Assembly (NCBI GenBank): GCA_030248215.1
Contig: JASANG010001161.1
Span: forward strand, 62,001 to 126,000
From: Enoplolaimus lenunculus
Lineage: Eukaryota > Nematoda > Enoplea > Enoplida > Thoracostomopsidae
Length of the DNA: 64,000 bases
Reading direction: 5' to 3'
A model generated the notes under the pieces. That model was given only the letters and a program-made list of their open reading frames with translations. It was not told the DNA's origin and made no database searches. Position numbers and translations under genes: made by a program. The first letter of the stretch is position 1. Each line of letters begins with the position of its first letter. Below are positions 12,031 through 23,200 of this stretch, one piece after another.

Positions 12031-12263
12031 TTTACTTTGGCAAAACTTCAAACAGGGGTCGTGCAGGCCGTATAGTACCAACATGGAGGTCCCACCGAGA
12101 TGGGCACTGCAAACAGCAAGCCCATGAATTCGGGTAGTTGGATTCGCGGTCCGGGACGACCACCTGTAAAAAAGAGGGATGTCGGTATATGTGCACGTAA
12201 GTGTATGTCAAGCAAATGTTGCCATGCCTGCGCACATATAGCGGTATAAGAAGTTGTTGCAAC

Positions 12264-12335
12264 GACCGCGTAGTGTAGTGGTAGCATGCTTGGCTTGAGC
12301 GCAAGAGGGCCGAGGTTCGATTCCCGGCGTGGTCA
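12264..12335 (+). tRNA. tRNA-like copy 4 (B form)
   Basis: Like copy 2 but the loop is CTTGAGC, changing the nominal anticodon to TGA. Confidence 0.35.
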
Positions 12336-12555
12336 CTAACTTTGGGCAAAACTTCAAACGGGGGTCGTGCAAACCGTATAGTACCAACATGGAGGTCCCA
12401 CCGAGATGGGCACTGCAAACAGCAAGCCGTTGTATTCACGGTCCGGGACGACCGCCTGTAAAAAAGAGGGATGTCGGTATATGTGCACGTAAGTGTATGT
12501 AAAGCAAATGTTGCCATGCCTGTGCACATATACCGGTATAAGAAGTTGTTGCAAC

Positions 12556-12627
12556 GGCCGCGTGGTGTAGTGGTAGCATGCTTGGCTCGAGAGCAAGAGG
12601 GCCGAGGTTTGATTCCCCGCGTGGTCA
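12556..12627 (+). tRNA. tRNA-like copy 5 (A form)
   Basis: Like copy 1 but the B box is decayed (GGTTTGATTCC), so it is the least likely to be active. Confidence 0.3.
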
Positions 12628-12860
12628 TTATCTTTGGCAAAACTTCAAACAGGGGTCGTGCAGGCCGTATAGTACCAACATGGAGGTCCCACCGAGATGG
12701 GCACTGCAAACAGCAAGCCCATGAATTCGGGTAGTTGGATTCGCGGTCCGGGACGACCACCTGTAAAAAAGAGGGATGTCGGTATATGTGCACGTAAGTG
12801 TATGTCAAGCAAATGTTGCCATGCCTGTGCACATATACCGGTATAAGAAGTTGTTGCAAC

Positions 12861-12932
12861 GACCGCGTAGTGTAGTGGTAGCATGCTTGGCTCGAGCGCA
12901 AGAGGGCCGAGGTTCGATTCCCGGCGTGGTCA
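12861..12932 (+). tRNA. tRNA-like copy 6 (B form)
   Basis: Same as copy 2 over the whole 72-nt body, as far as I can read. Confidence 0.4.
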
Positions 12933-13166
12933 CTAACTTTGAGCAAAACTTCAAACGGGGGTCGTGCAGACCGTATAGTACCAACATGGAGGTCCCACCG
13001 AGATGGGCACTGCAAACAGCAAGCCCATATATTCGGGTAGTTGTATTCACGGTCCGGGACGACCGCCTGTAAAAAAGTGGGATGTCGGTATATGTGCACG
13101 TAAGTGTATGTCAAGCAAATGTTGCCATGCCTGTGCACATATACCGGCATAAGAAGTTGTTGCAAC

Positions 13167-13238
13167 GGCCGCGTGGTGTAGTGGTAGCATGCTTGGCTCG
13201 GGAGCAAGAGGGCCGAGGTTCGATTCCCGGCGTGGTCA
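13167..13238 (+). tRNA. tRNA-like copy 7 (A form)
   Basis: Last copy; loop CTCGGGA. The array ends about 50 bp downstream. Confidence 0.35.
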
Positions 13239-13664
13239 TTAACTTTGGCAAAACTTCAAACAGGGGTCGTGCAGGCCGCATAGCACCAACAGAGAGCACT
13301 ACATAATGCCGCAGTGCTTAATTATTTTACACAGAAACACAGAGAGAAATAAAATATGTACAGCGTGTGAACACCACTGTTTTATAAAAACTCTCTTGAA
13401 CGCTTTTATAACATTACATGCATTGGCCTATCAGCTCACCAATCGACCGGGTCACTAGCTATGAAACTTTCCAGTTATCCAAATTAAGGTTTTTTGAAGT
13501 CTTTAGCATTATTTACTATAGAGAGTTCATGCAGAATAAACATGCACCTTCAACTTGCATGTTCAAGGTCGGCTACAAAACAGTTTTGAAGTTTTTCCAG
13601 CTGCAAATCATAAAATTCTGACGTGTAAACGCACTTTCTAGTAAATTAAATTTCTGGAACCTAC

Positions 13665-13706
13665 CTTTTGACATTAGCCAATCTTTAACTGGATCAATTA
13701 TCGCAT
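13665..13706 (-). CDS. Isolated exon candidate, gene unknown
   Basis: A 42-bp frame AIIDPVKDWLMSK sits between TTAAATTCAAG and a strong donor AAAAG|GTAGGT. It could be a 5' exon of the TP53BP1-like gene, but its phase does not join the exon at 10489 directly. Confidence 0.3.
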
Positions 13707-13756
13707 CTTGAATTTAAGTAGAAGCTTTTAAGTTTATGCTATATATACATATATAT

Positions 13757-14452
13757 CTGCCCAACTGTCCCAGCTGCCCCAGCTGTCCCATCTGTCCCAT
13801 ATGTCCCAATTGTCCCATCTGTCCAAACTGTCCAAACTGTCCCATCTGTCCCGCGGTCCCATCTGCTCCAACTGTCCCATCTGTCCCAACTGTCCCATCT
13901 GTACCAACTGTCCCAAGTGTCCCAAGTGTCCCAAGTGTCCCATCTGTCCCAACAATCCCATCTGTCCTATCTGTCCCATCTGACCCTTCTGTCCATCTAT
14001 CCCAACTGTCCCATCTGTCCCAACTGTCCCAAGCGTCCCATCTGTCCAATCTGTCCCATCTGCCCCGCTGTCCCATCTGACCCATCTGTCCCAACTATCC
14101 CATCTGTCCCGCTGTCCCATTTGTCCTAACTGTCCCATCTGTCCCAACTGTCCCAACTGTCCCATGTGTCATAAGTGTCAAAATGTCCCATCTGTCCCAA
14201 CTGTCCCATCCGCCCCATCTGTCGCATCTGTCCCATCTGACCCAACTGTTCCTTCTGTCTCAACTGTCCTATCTGTCCCACTGTCCCATCTGTCCCAACT
14301 GTCCCATGTATCCCATCTGTCCCAATCGTCCCAAATGACCCAAGTGTCCCATCTAGTCCCAACTGTCCTATCTGTCCCATCTGTCCCGCTGTCCCATCTG
14401 TCCCAGCTGTCCCAACTGTCCGATCTGTCCCACTGTCTCATCTGTCCCAATT
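13757..14452. repeat. 9-bp minisatellite (CTGTCCCAA/CTGTCCCAT)
   Basis: About 75 imperfect copies of CTGTCCCAW with scattered variants. Frames stay open on both strands (CPICPNCP on plus, DGTVGT or WDRWDS on minus), but this is periodicity, not coding. Confidence 0.9.
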
Positions 14453-14815
14453 ATATTTTTTGTACGTACTCCTGGTACATTGCTGTCCCGGAAAAATGGG
14501 ACGGGTACTCCTGGTATATTTCTGTCCCGGGAAAATGGGACGGCCTTTAAAGTAACATTGGCCGAAACGGACATCGACTTTTGCTGGAGATTAGTAAGAT
14601 CCTGGTTAATATACATGAAATTCATTTGAAAGCTGGCTTGTAGGATTATAAAAATTGGTATACAAAGATTAAACAACGTATTTATTTACTAAAGAAACAA
14701 TACAAAATCGGCATACTTAATAGATGACTGCATAAACGTAGACGGCTCGAACTTCCAACTGACATTCAACGGCACAGCGCAAATGAGAGAGACGAACCCC
14801 GGTTAAACTTTCGAG

Positions 14816-15001
14816 GCCAATGTATAGAACAGGGCCGTACCAGTAAACATATTCCTAACTCTAAACCTAAGCCTAAACTTAAGCGGAAAAATGTGTTTAT
14901 ATGCCTAACCTTTAGCCTAAGCGAAAAAATTATTCGTAAGCTCAAGCTTATTCTATTGCGGTCTGGCAAAAAAAAAGATTCCGCCATTTATCTTTACATG
15001 G
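14816..15001. repeat. MITE, GGCCMATGTA family with TTAGGC core
   Basis: Begins GGCCAATGTATAGAACAGGG and ends with the inverted GCCATTTATCTTTACATGGG. The interior holds CCTAAGCCTAA stretches. Confidence 0.55.
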
Positions 15002-15719
15002 GTGACTTTTGAACTCAAAATTCTTTAAGACAGTATTATTTCACGCTAAATTATCGTTTGTCTTCTTGCTCCAAAGGTTTCATTCTATATTGTGCCTTCC
15101 GTAGGAGTTCTTTTTTCACACAACAGCCGCCACTTTTACGGGTTTCAAATAACCTCTGGAAAGCAAATTTAGGCTTTCAACTAATCATTTTTAGTTTTAT
15201 TTTAGATTTATCCTTAATCTGATAATTCGAGTTCTGGCTTAGGTGTATACTTTTAGGTTAATGATGCACTCCTAAGAAGTAATATTGGCCAACTTTAAGT
15301 GAATCGTTTGTGCAAGCTTTGTTTTTTCAACAAAAAACACATTTCGCGTGGCATTTATTAAACATACCAACACAACACACTCGTTTAAGGGTCTGTAATG
15401 ATTTGCAAGCAAGTTTGAAACATTTCTAACGGGCCAAAACTGTTCCACGGGGGGCTGCGCCCCTCCCCTGCTCGCCCCCCTTGGCTACGGGCCCGCAGCA
15501 ATCTCATTTGACAAGCAATTTTTTGAATTAATAGTTACAATATCGATCACTCATTGGGGTTATAAATTATTCCAGTGAACATTTATTCATCATTAAACTT
15601 AAAAACTTTGCTATAAAATCAGATTTTAAACGTTTATATTTAAGTTAAATTTTTACAATTAAAAATTCAAAAATAGCCCTCAAAGTAAAAGGTAAAAAAT
15701 TCGTCTGAATGGCATAACT

Positions 15720-15881
15720 CAGGCCCGTAGCCAGCTCACCTTGCTGTGGTGGCTAAACATTTTTCAGGAGGGGCATTCAAGAGTTTTCAATAAGTTACAT
15801 GCAAGGATGAAAACTTTGCAGGGGACCCAAAAATTTTCAGGGGCGAGCTGAGCCACCCCTTGCCCCATGGCTACGGGCCCG
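15720..15881. repeat. hAT-like MITE, GGCCCGTAGCC family
   Basis: Termini CAGGCCCGTAGCC and, inverted, CGGGCCCGTAGCC. A perfect 8-bp duplication GCATAACT flanks it (15712-15719 and 15882-15889). Type copy of the most frequent family here; a half copy sits at about 15400-15497. Confidence 0.8.
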
Positions 15882-15903
15882 GCATAACTTCTGCAAAAAA
15901 ATA

Positions 15904-16159
15904 TACACTGTAAATTCCAGTGAGTTGATTTTAACTCAGAATGAGTTGAATCACTCAGTCTGAGTTAAGACTACCACAACTCACAATTGTGAGTGTATTC
16001 AACTCATTCTAGTTTCATGCATCGACTCCCCCGGAGTCAATTCAACTCATAGTGAGATTCAACTCAACTCATAGTATGTTGAATTATACTTTTATTAACA
16101 CAATAATAAATAACTTTCCGTTTGATGTGGTTAATTAACTCACTGGATTTTACAGTGTA
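15904..16159. repeat. Palindromic MITE, TACACTGTAAA family, copy 1
   Basis: Ends TACACTGTAAATTCCAGTG and, inverted, TACACTGTAAAATCCAGTG. The interior is built from GAGTTGA/TCAACTC palindromes, so almost the whole element could fold on itself. Confidence 0.75.
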
Positions 16160-16174
16160 CGAACTGTCTCGGCT

Positions 16175-16442
16175 AAAGCCCTATTTACACATGCAAGTTT
16201 TTACTACGCAGGAGTTGCAGCTGCAAATTGCACGCAGAACATGCATTTTTTCATAAGCCAATGAGAAAAAGGATGTAATTAATTCATTGAACTTGCATGG
16301 TTATTCTCACCTAAGAACTAAATTCCTAGCTTTCATTTTTAATGAATTATTTGCAGCTGCAAGTTTTTCGAACGAGATTTTGAACAAAACTTGCAAGTGC
16401 AAGTTCTCGCCGCAAAAAACTTGCGCGTGTGAAAAGGGCTTA
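16175..16442. repeat. MITE, AAGCCCTTTTCACAC family
   Basis: Left AAAGCCCTATTTACACATGC and inverted right TAAGCCCTTTTCACACGCGC form terminal repeats; GCAGCTGCAA palindromes lie inside. A fragment of the family is at about 17380-17450. Confidence 0.65.
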
Positions 16443-16745
16443 ATAATTCCATAAGCTCCGAAAGAAATTCATTTCCAGACAAACCTTGTGACACATATTA
16501 AAATTAAAAACATTAATAATTACAAAAATAACTATTCATCTGATTGATTATTAATGCAATTTGCAGTCGAAATAGTTCCATGATTTGTCGAAGAATCAAA
16601 AAACGTGACCATCATAATATGGGATTTTGCAGCAGATACTCGTTTCTCAAGAATTCGGGTTTCTTGTTCGAGGGCGTCCAATAAGCTCGGATTTGACGAG
16701 TCCATAGAATTTTCGACGTGAACTAAAATTGGTCAAGTTACTACA

Positions 16746-16999
16746 TTCACTGTAAATTCCAGTGAGTTGATTTTCACTCAGAATAGAGAGTTGAATCACT
16801 GAGTCTGAGTTAAGACTATCAGGACTCAGAATTTCGAGTTGATTCAATTCATTCTGATTCAGTTAATTAACTCCCCAGGAATCAACTCGATTCAGAGTGA
16901 GAATCAGCTCAACTCCGAGTGAGTTTTAAAGTTCACTGTTTTAACTCCGAAATAACTATGTCTGAGCTGATTAATTAACTCATTAGAGGTTACAGTGTA
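16746..16999. repeat. Palindromic MITE, TACACTGTAAA family, copy 2
   Basis: Second copy of the element at 15904, about 590 bp away in the same orientation, with the same CACTGTAAATTCCAGTGAG start. Confidence 0.7.
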
Positions 17000-17070
17000 T
17001 ATATTTTCAATTAATATATTTCAAAATTTCTTAAATTATTTCCTTGAATCACAATTTTAACCTAAAAAAT

Positions 17071-17076
17071 TTTATT
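17071..17076 (-). terminator. Polyadenylation signal AATAAA for KIF26-like gene
   Basis: AATAAA on the minus strand about 90 nt downstream of the stop codon at 17167-17169, a normal distance for a 3' UTR. Confidence 0.5.
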
Positions 17077-17166
17077 AATATTCTAATTTAACTTTAAATT
17101 TCGACACCAGCGAAATTTTTAAAGCTTAGACGTTTTAGCGAGAAATACTATTTGTCACGACAAGAG

Positions 17167-17319
17167 TCAGCGTTGAAAACCCCAAATGTCTTTACGGTCG
17201 TAATTCCATCGATCCGCTGGAATGGCGAGCAGATCCTTGGTTTGCTTGAGATCAACCTTCAGTTGCTTTTGCCGCAATTGAATCTTTTCAAGCTCATCGT
17301 TCCACTCTGAGTCGATATT
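17167..17319 (-). CDS. KIF26-like exon 18 (C-terminus, stop)
   Basis: Fifty codons plus TGA. The helix [19 protein letters not shown] then [12 protein letters not shown] aligns with the KIF26B end, RAKYEWLMKELEATKQ then LMLDPNKWLSEFD. The human protein continues about 60 residues further; here it ends at DIWGFQR. Confidence 0.8.
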   Translation of the reverse strand, partial: NIDSEWNDELEKIQLRQKQLKVDLKQTKDLLAIPADRWNYDRKDIWGFQR

Positions 17320-20186
17320 CTGAAAAATTAATTCAGCTGATTCCAATGCTCAACGGGGCTTTAATCAGTACGTTTATTAATGTAAAGCTGTATTCACACA
17401 CGCAAGTGTTGACTGAGTGAAACTGCAGCTGCAATATGCACGTGGAAAAGTAGCAATAAAAATTTGAACTTGACAAGAATTATAAGTTTGAGATTAAAAA
17501 TTTCAACCTTGGATTGAATTCAACGCGTGAAAAGTTACCATTTCTTCGGGTTGGTAATCGAGCAGCTCACAATCGGAAGATTGAACGCAACCAGTTGAAG
17601 GCAGGCTGGGCAAAGGGGTAACGACAGACTCTTCGCTCAAGCGTTGAGTGCTCGTTTCACTGGGTTGAGATTCAGTTGAACTTGTGATCGTTTGAAGGAT
17701 TGAATTATCTGGTGCTAAATAAAATGAATAAAAAAATAAATAAATGAAATAAACAAATAAATAAATAAAATAAATAAATGTTAAATAAATGTTAAATAAA
17801 TAAATAAATAAAATAAATAAATAAATAAATAAATAAATAAATATTTTCATTGAAGCTGTGGCGCTAGTAGCTCGTAGTCCGCGCGCCTTGCTAAACATTT
17901 TCACACGGTACAGATATTTATAGAACCTTTATGACAGTTTATTCTATTCAAAAGCTTTAAGTTAAAACTTAGATGACGCTCAGAGCGCGTCTGGCTCCGG
18001 AAACTTCACCAGTCCGATCCAAAAATTCACAGAATTAAGTATCGGATTATTTTACCGTACTCGCATACAACTTGACCAATCAGTGACAATTTCAAAAACA
18101 TCACTGCCACGGAGGTTTTACTATTAAATTCCGTCTCCAATTTCAATCTCAGATAAAATAGAAAATATTCATGTGTAAAAGGGTTTTAAAATATCTTTAT
18201 ACTGAATTGTTTAAGGCGATAAGTATTTTTAAGCCAGAAAATTTATGTTTGACAAATTTTCTACATCTTCAAATGAATAAGTCAGCACCGGTCGGTAATT
18301 CTAACCATCTGTGCTGTATGCATCGCAGTTGTTTTGTTTGAAAGCCAATTACTAACTGGTGATAGGTGCTTTTGAGAATACAAACGTCTTACAATGAAAT
18401 CTTCGTCTTGATAACCGGATGCTGGGCGGTGTTCGACGAGCGTTATTGATGGAATGATCCGATTCACGAGACGCTGGAGACAACGGTTCGCAATCCAATG
18501 GACCCCCGTGGCCACTTTCGTACCTTAAAACAAAAAACAAAACTTAAACGATTGGAAAAGATATAGAAAAAATGGCAAGTTATAATTTATCCTATTCGCA
18601 ACCTCGCCTCTGCGAAGTCGTGTTTAGATGGTTGTTCGCTTCTTTTTTCATTTGTATATACATTCTGTATTACATATGCGTGTGTAAAGAGGATAAAAAT
18701 GTATTTGAATATGTATATAATATAAAATATTAAGCATTATACATCGTATATACATATAATAAGCGAATACGGACTGTAATATTTTCGGTAGCTCAGTCGG
18801 TTAGCAGGTTAACTTTGCGCAATAAAGGCTACGCGTTGGAGGTTCAATCCATTCTTAACCCGACGTTTCCATACAGAGTTCATTTTTTCGTTGGCGTTTC
18901 TGGCATTTTGGTTTTTATCCATTTTTATCCACAGTGGGATGGGGTGGCGAAATATTTCTCGGATGGGGTTTCGAAATATTTTTTGGATGGGGGGCGAAAT
19001 TTTTCTTGGATGGGGTGGATAAATATTTCTTGGATGGGGTGGCGAAATTTTTCTTGGATGGGGTGGCGAATTTTTTCTTGGATGGGGTTTCGAAATATTT
19101 CTTGGATGGGGGGCGAAATATTTCTCGGATGGGGTGGCGAAATATTTCTCGGATGGGGTTTCGAAATATTTCTCGGATGGGGTTTCGAAATATTTCTTGG
19201 ATGGGTGGCGAAATATTTCTCGGATGGGGTTTCGAAGTATTTCTTGGATGGGGGGCGAAATATTTCTTGGATGGGGTGGCGAAATATTTCTTGGATGGGG
19301 TGGCGAAATATTTCTTGGATGGGGTGGCGAAATATTTCTTGGATGGGGTGGCGAAATATTTCTTGGATGGGGTGGCGAAATATTTCTTGGATGGGGTGGC
19401 GAAATATTTCTTGGATGGGGTGGCGAAATATTTCTTGGATGGGGTGGAGAAATATTTCTTGGATGGGGTGGAGAAATATTTCTCGGATGGGGTTTCGAAA
19501 TATTTCTTGGATGGGAGGCGAAATATGTCTCGGATGGGGTTTCGAAATATTTCTTGGATGGGGGGCGAAATATTTCTCGGATGGGGTTTCGAAATATTTC
19601 TTGGATGGGGGGGGGGGCGAAATATTTCTCGGATGGGGTTTCGAAATATTTCTTGCATGGAGGAATGCAAGTTTTGGTTGACAATTTATTACTAGCGAAA
19701 TACAATCCATGGCGGTCACACGATAAAATAGACAACGCATAATGACATGATTCGCTATAATAACTTAAGGATCTGTATTCACAAACGTGTAGCACCTATC
19801 ACCAGTTAGCAATAGGGTTTCAAACATCCGAATTATGCCAGCTACAAATATCCGACTCGGCGTCTCAGTCTTGGGCAATAAAATGCGAACAATGTGCTAA
19901 ATTTTGAACTCCTCGTTTGCCTGGTTCGAAATTTATAGTATCTATCGCCAAGAGTTAACGATCACTTTTAACAAGAGTATGCAACTGGGTACATTCTGTG
20001 TTGAGAACAATGTTGGTGATAGATGCTACATGCATTTGAGAATAGGCGCAATTTATTTTGATGCTTTTACCCTGAGCTAACGTTGACCGAATCACGTTTT
20101 GTGGTTATATTTGTTGAGCAGATTCCACCTGCTGGCGTTGCTCGTCTGGTTGGAGTCAAACTCATACTGATCCGAGTGATTTTGTC

Positions 20187-20278
<92 letters not shown>

Positions 20279-23200
20279 GCTGTTGTTGTTTTTGTTGCAT
20301 TCCCGGAGTAGTACTGAAATCGCTGCTGATCACAGAACTGAAATTGAAAAAGATGAAAGTTAACAAAATATGTGTATTTGAGACTATTTTACAAAAAGAT
20401 TTGACAATTTGGCAAAAACGGAATTTCAAATTCCCAGTTTACCACTGCTGTGAAATAACCCAACTTGTATAACTGACAAAGCATAACTAGGATTTCAGCT
20501 TCATGTAAAAAATTGTCTTAAATGAGCAAAGCCAGCAAAGTTGAGTTTTGCAGCCGGAGCCAAAAGCTGATCTGACAAGTCCAAAACTTATCAAAATACA
20601 TTACACAAGATGAATTATGTAAAACTTTAGCCCCCCCCCCCCAAACAAATCAGAGCCTAATAAATGCTAATAATCTAAAGACGTTACAGCAGACCTATGA
20701 ATGTACGCACCCCGTATCCTAAAAGGTGTTTAGCTTCAAATATACTCGGTAAACTAGCAACAAAACACTCCGTTTGAACAAGAGTGGATGACTTTCACTA
20801 CGACAAGAGTGTGCAACTGCGTGCATTCTTTGTAGAAAAATGTAGCCAGCGCACGTTGCGTTTTCGGTTAACCCCTTTTATTTAGGACAGCTACGTTGGA
20901 CTTATATTTTGAATAACTCCTTTGTTTACTGTGTGGTTTAAATGGTGACTACCCCCCTAATTAGGGGGGGTGGAAGTCGGGCAGAAATGCAACGCGTTCT
21001 CGCACATTAAAAGGAGATAAAAATATTTTTTCTTAATTTTCCACTACATATATTTATAAATAAATGAATAAATATATTTATTATTTATATAATAAGATAT
21101 ATTTATTCATTTATTTATAAATATATATTTACGTATACATATAGAATATATATACTTGCCTTCGTTTGTTCGCAAACAATTGCGATATATGATCGTTAAG
21201 ATTAAGCTTCGACCATATGGCTTGTGATCGACTACCAGATTGAGATTCGCGGGGGTAAGAAAGAAAGGGACTGACCGGACAACTTGCTTGACCCGTAGCA
21301 GGAGTCTTTAGGAACCATGGTTTACGGAATAAACCGAACTTTTTGACGCAGAGCGGAGATTTTGGCTCTGCGCTCGTGCAAGGGTGCCATGACGCTTGCA
21401 TAACCATCGAATTTTTCATCGGCATTTTTTTCGAGAAATTTTGGGTAAAAAAGACTTGGTTTAAATTTTTAAATTTGCTTAAAATATAAAAGCTTTCATT
21501 TATATCGAATTAAGTTTGTTTACCCGGAAATATAGTAAAACACTACTTTTATTGGCCCATGTATAGGACAGGGCTGGAACGTTTTCCGGCGGGACTGTAA
21601 TAGAGTAAGCCTAAGCTGACAGGGCTGGAACGTTTTCCGGCGGGACTGTAATAGAGTAAGCCTAAGCTGACAGGGCTGGAACGTTTTCCGGCGGGACTGT
21701 AATAGAGTAAGCCTAAGCTGACAGGGCTGGAACGTTTTCCGGCGGGACTGTAATAGAGTAAGCCTAAGCTGACAGGGCTGGAACGTTTTCCGGCGGGACT
21801 GTAATAGAGTAAGCCTAAGCTGACAGGGCTGGAACGTTTTCCGGCGGGACTGTAATAGAGTAAGCTTAAGCTTCAGACTAATTTTTTGCTTAGGCTTAGG
21901 CTTAGGCTTAGGAATATGCTTATACTACTGTTCCGGCCCCGTTCTATACATTAGCCCTTTTATTTATGACGTGCGGCGCCCCGCGGCACATAAAAATATA
22001 GGACTGCCCTTTGGTCGAGTAAGGGCAAAGGCATGCAAAAGCAGTTTGGGTGCAACCTTTAGATTCAACTATCGCCGAGGAAACAGTCTAAAAAATTGTT
22101 CTGGAATGCGGACGTTGCTTTTAAAGCCGTAACAGTAGACTAAGCATATTCCTAAGCCCAAGCTTAAGCATTAAAAAAAGTGTATTCTTAAGCATGAACC
22201 GAAGCGCAAAACGTCTAAAATCTAAACCTACTTTTTCACAGACCCACCATAAACCGGAACGGTCCTAAAAGTAACATGGGCCCTTTTACACATCCACCAT
22301 AAACCGGGAATGCCCTAAAAGTAACATGGACCGTTTTACAGACCCTCCAGAAACCGGGACGCTCCTAAAAGTAACATGGGCCCTTTTACACATCCACCAT
22401 AAACCGGGATGGTCCTAAAAGTAACATGGGCCCTTTTACACATCCACCATAAACCGGGAATGCCCTAAAAGTAACATGGACCGTTTTACAGACCCTCCAG
22501 AAACCGGGATGGCCCTAAAAGTAACATGGGCCCTTTTACACATCCACCATAAACCGGGAATGCCCTAAAAGTAACATGGACCGTTTTACAGACCCTCCAG
22601 AAACCGGGACGCTCCTAAAAGTAACATGGACCGTTTTACAGACCCTCCAGAAACCGGGATGGTCCTAAAAGTAACATGGGCCCTTTTACACATCCACCAT
22701 AAACCGGGAATGCCCTAAAAGTAACATGGACCGTTTTACAGACCCTCCAGAAACCGGGATGGTCCTAAAAGTAACATGGGCCCTTTTACACATCCACCAT
22801 AAACCGGGAATGCCCTAAAAGTAACATGGACCGTTTTACAGACCCTCCAGAAACCGAGATGGCCCTAAAAGTAACATGAGCCCTTTTACAGACCCACCAG
22901 AAACCGAGATGGCCCTAAAAGTAACATGGGCCCTTTTACAGACCCACCAGAAACCGAGATGGCCCTAAAAGTAACATGGACCGTTTTACAGACCCTCCAG
23001 AAACCGGGAATGCCCTAAAAGTAACATGGACCGTTTTACAGACCCTCCAGAAACCGAGATGGCCCTAAAAGTAACATGAGCCCTTTTACAGAGCCATCAT
23101 AAACCGGGACGGTCCTAAAAGTAACATGGGCCCATTTACACACCCTCCAGTAACCGGGATGGCCCTAAAAGTAACACCCGCCAGACACCGGGACGACCCT

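Larger units (their letters stand above)
11181..13290 (+). repeat. Tandem array of seven hairpin + tRNA-like units
   Basis: Seven tRNA-like bodies start at 11363, 11667, 11959, 12264, 12556, 12861 and 13167. Spacing alternates near 292 and 305 bp, so the true period is a dimer of about 597 bp. Each unit holds CGGTATATGTGCAC...GTGCACATATACCG (14-bp perfect stem, about 33-nt loop; 11282-11342 in the first), then about 20 nt, then the tRNA-like body, then a spacer containing ACCAACATGGAGGTCCCACC. The A and B forms differ in the first acceptor bases (GGCCGCG or GACCGCG) and in the anticodon arm. The long minus-strand frames here (up to 391 codons) follow from lack of stops in the unit, not from a gene. 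Confidence 0.9.

Noticed and set aside
12032-13207. 391-codon minus-strand frame, and similar ones, in the tRNA-like array
   Set aside because: The frame only follows the stop-free tandem unit; it contains the reverse of the tRNA-like bodies and has no independent coding signal.
11363-13238. Functional serine tRNA cluster (CGA anticodon)
   Set aside because: No long variable arm, a mismatch closing the anticodon stem, a mismatched T stem and no Pol III terminator; kept only as tRNA-like.
13714-14550. Frames of 84-143 codons on both strands (CPICPNCP, DGTVGTD)
   Set aside because: All arise from the 9-bp CTGTCCCAW minisatellite.
18809-19795. 328-codon frame with HPRNISPP repeats
   Set aside because: Produced by a 24-bp minisatellite; equally long frames exist on the other strand.
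21129-21410. Alternative frame [18 protein letters not shown] over exon 14
   Set aside because: It resembles the KIF26 C-terminal helix slightly, but it stops after about 25 codons and its only exit does not match the phase of any later exon.
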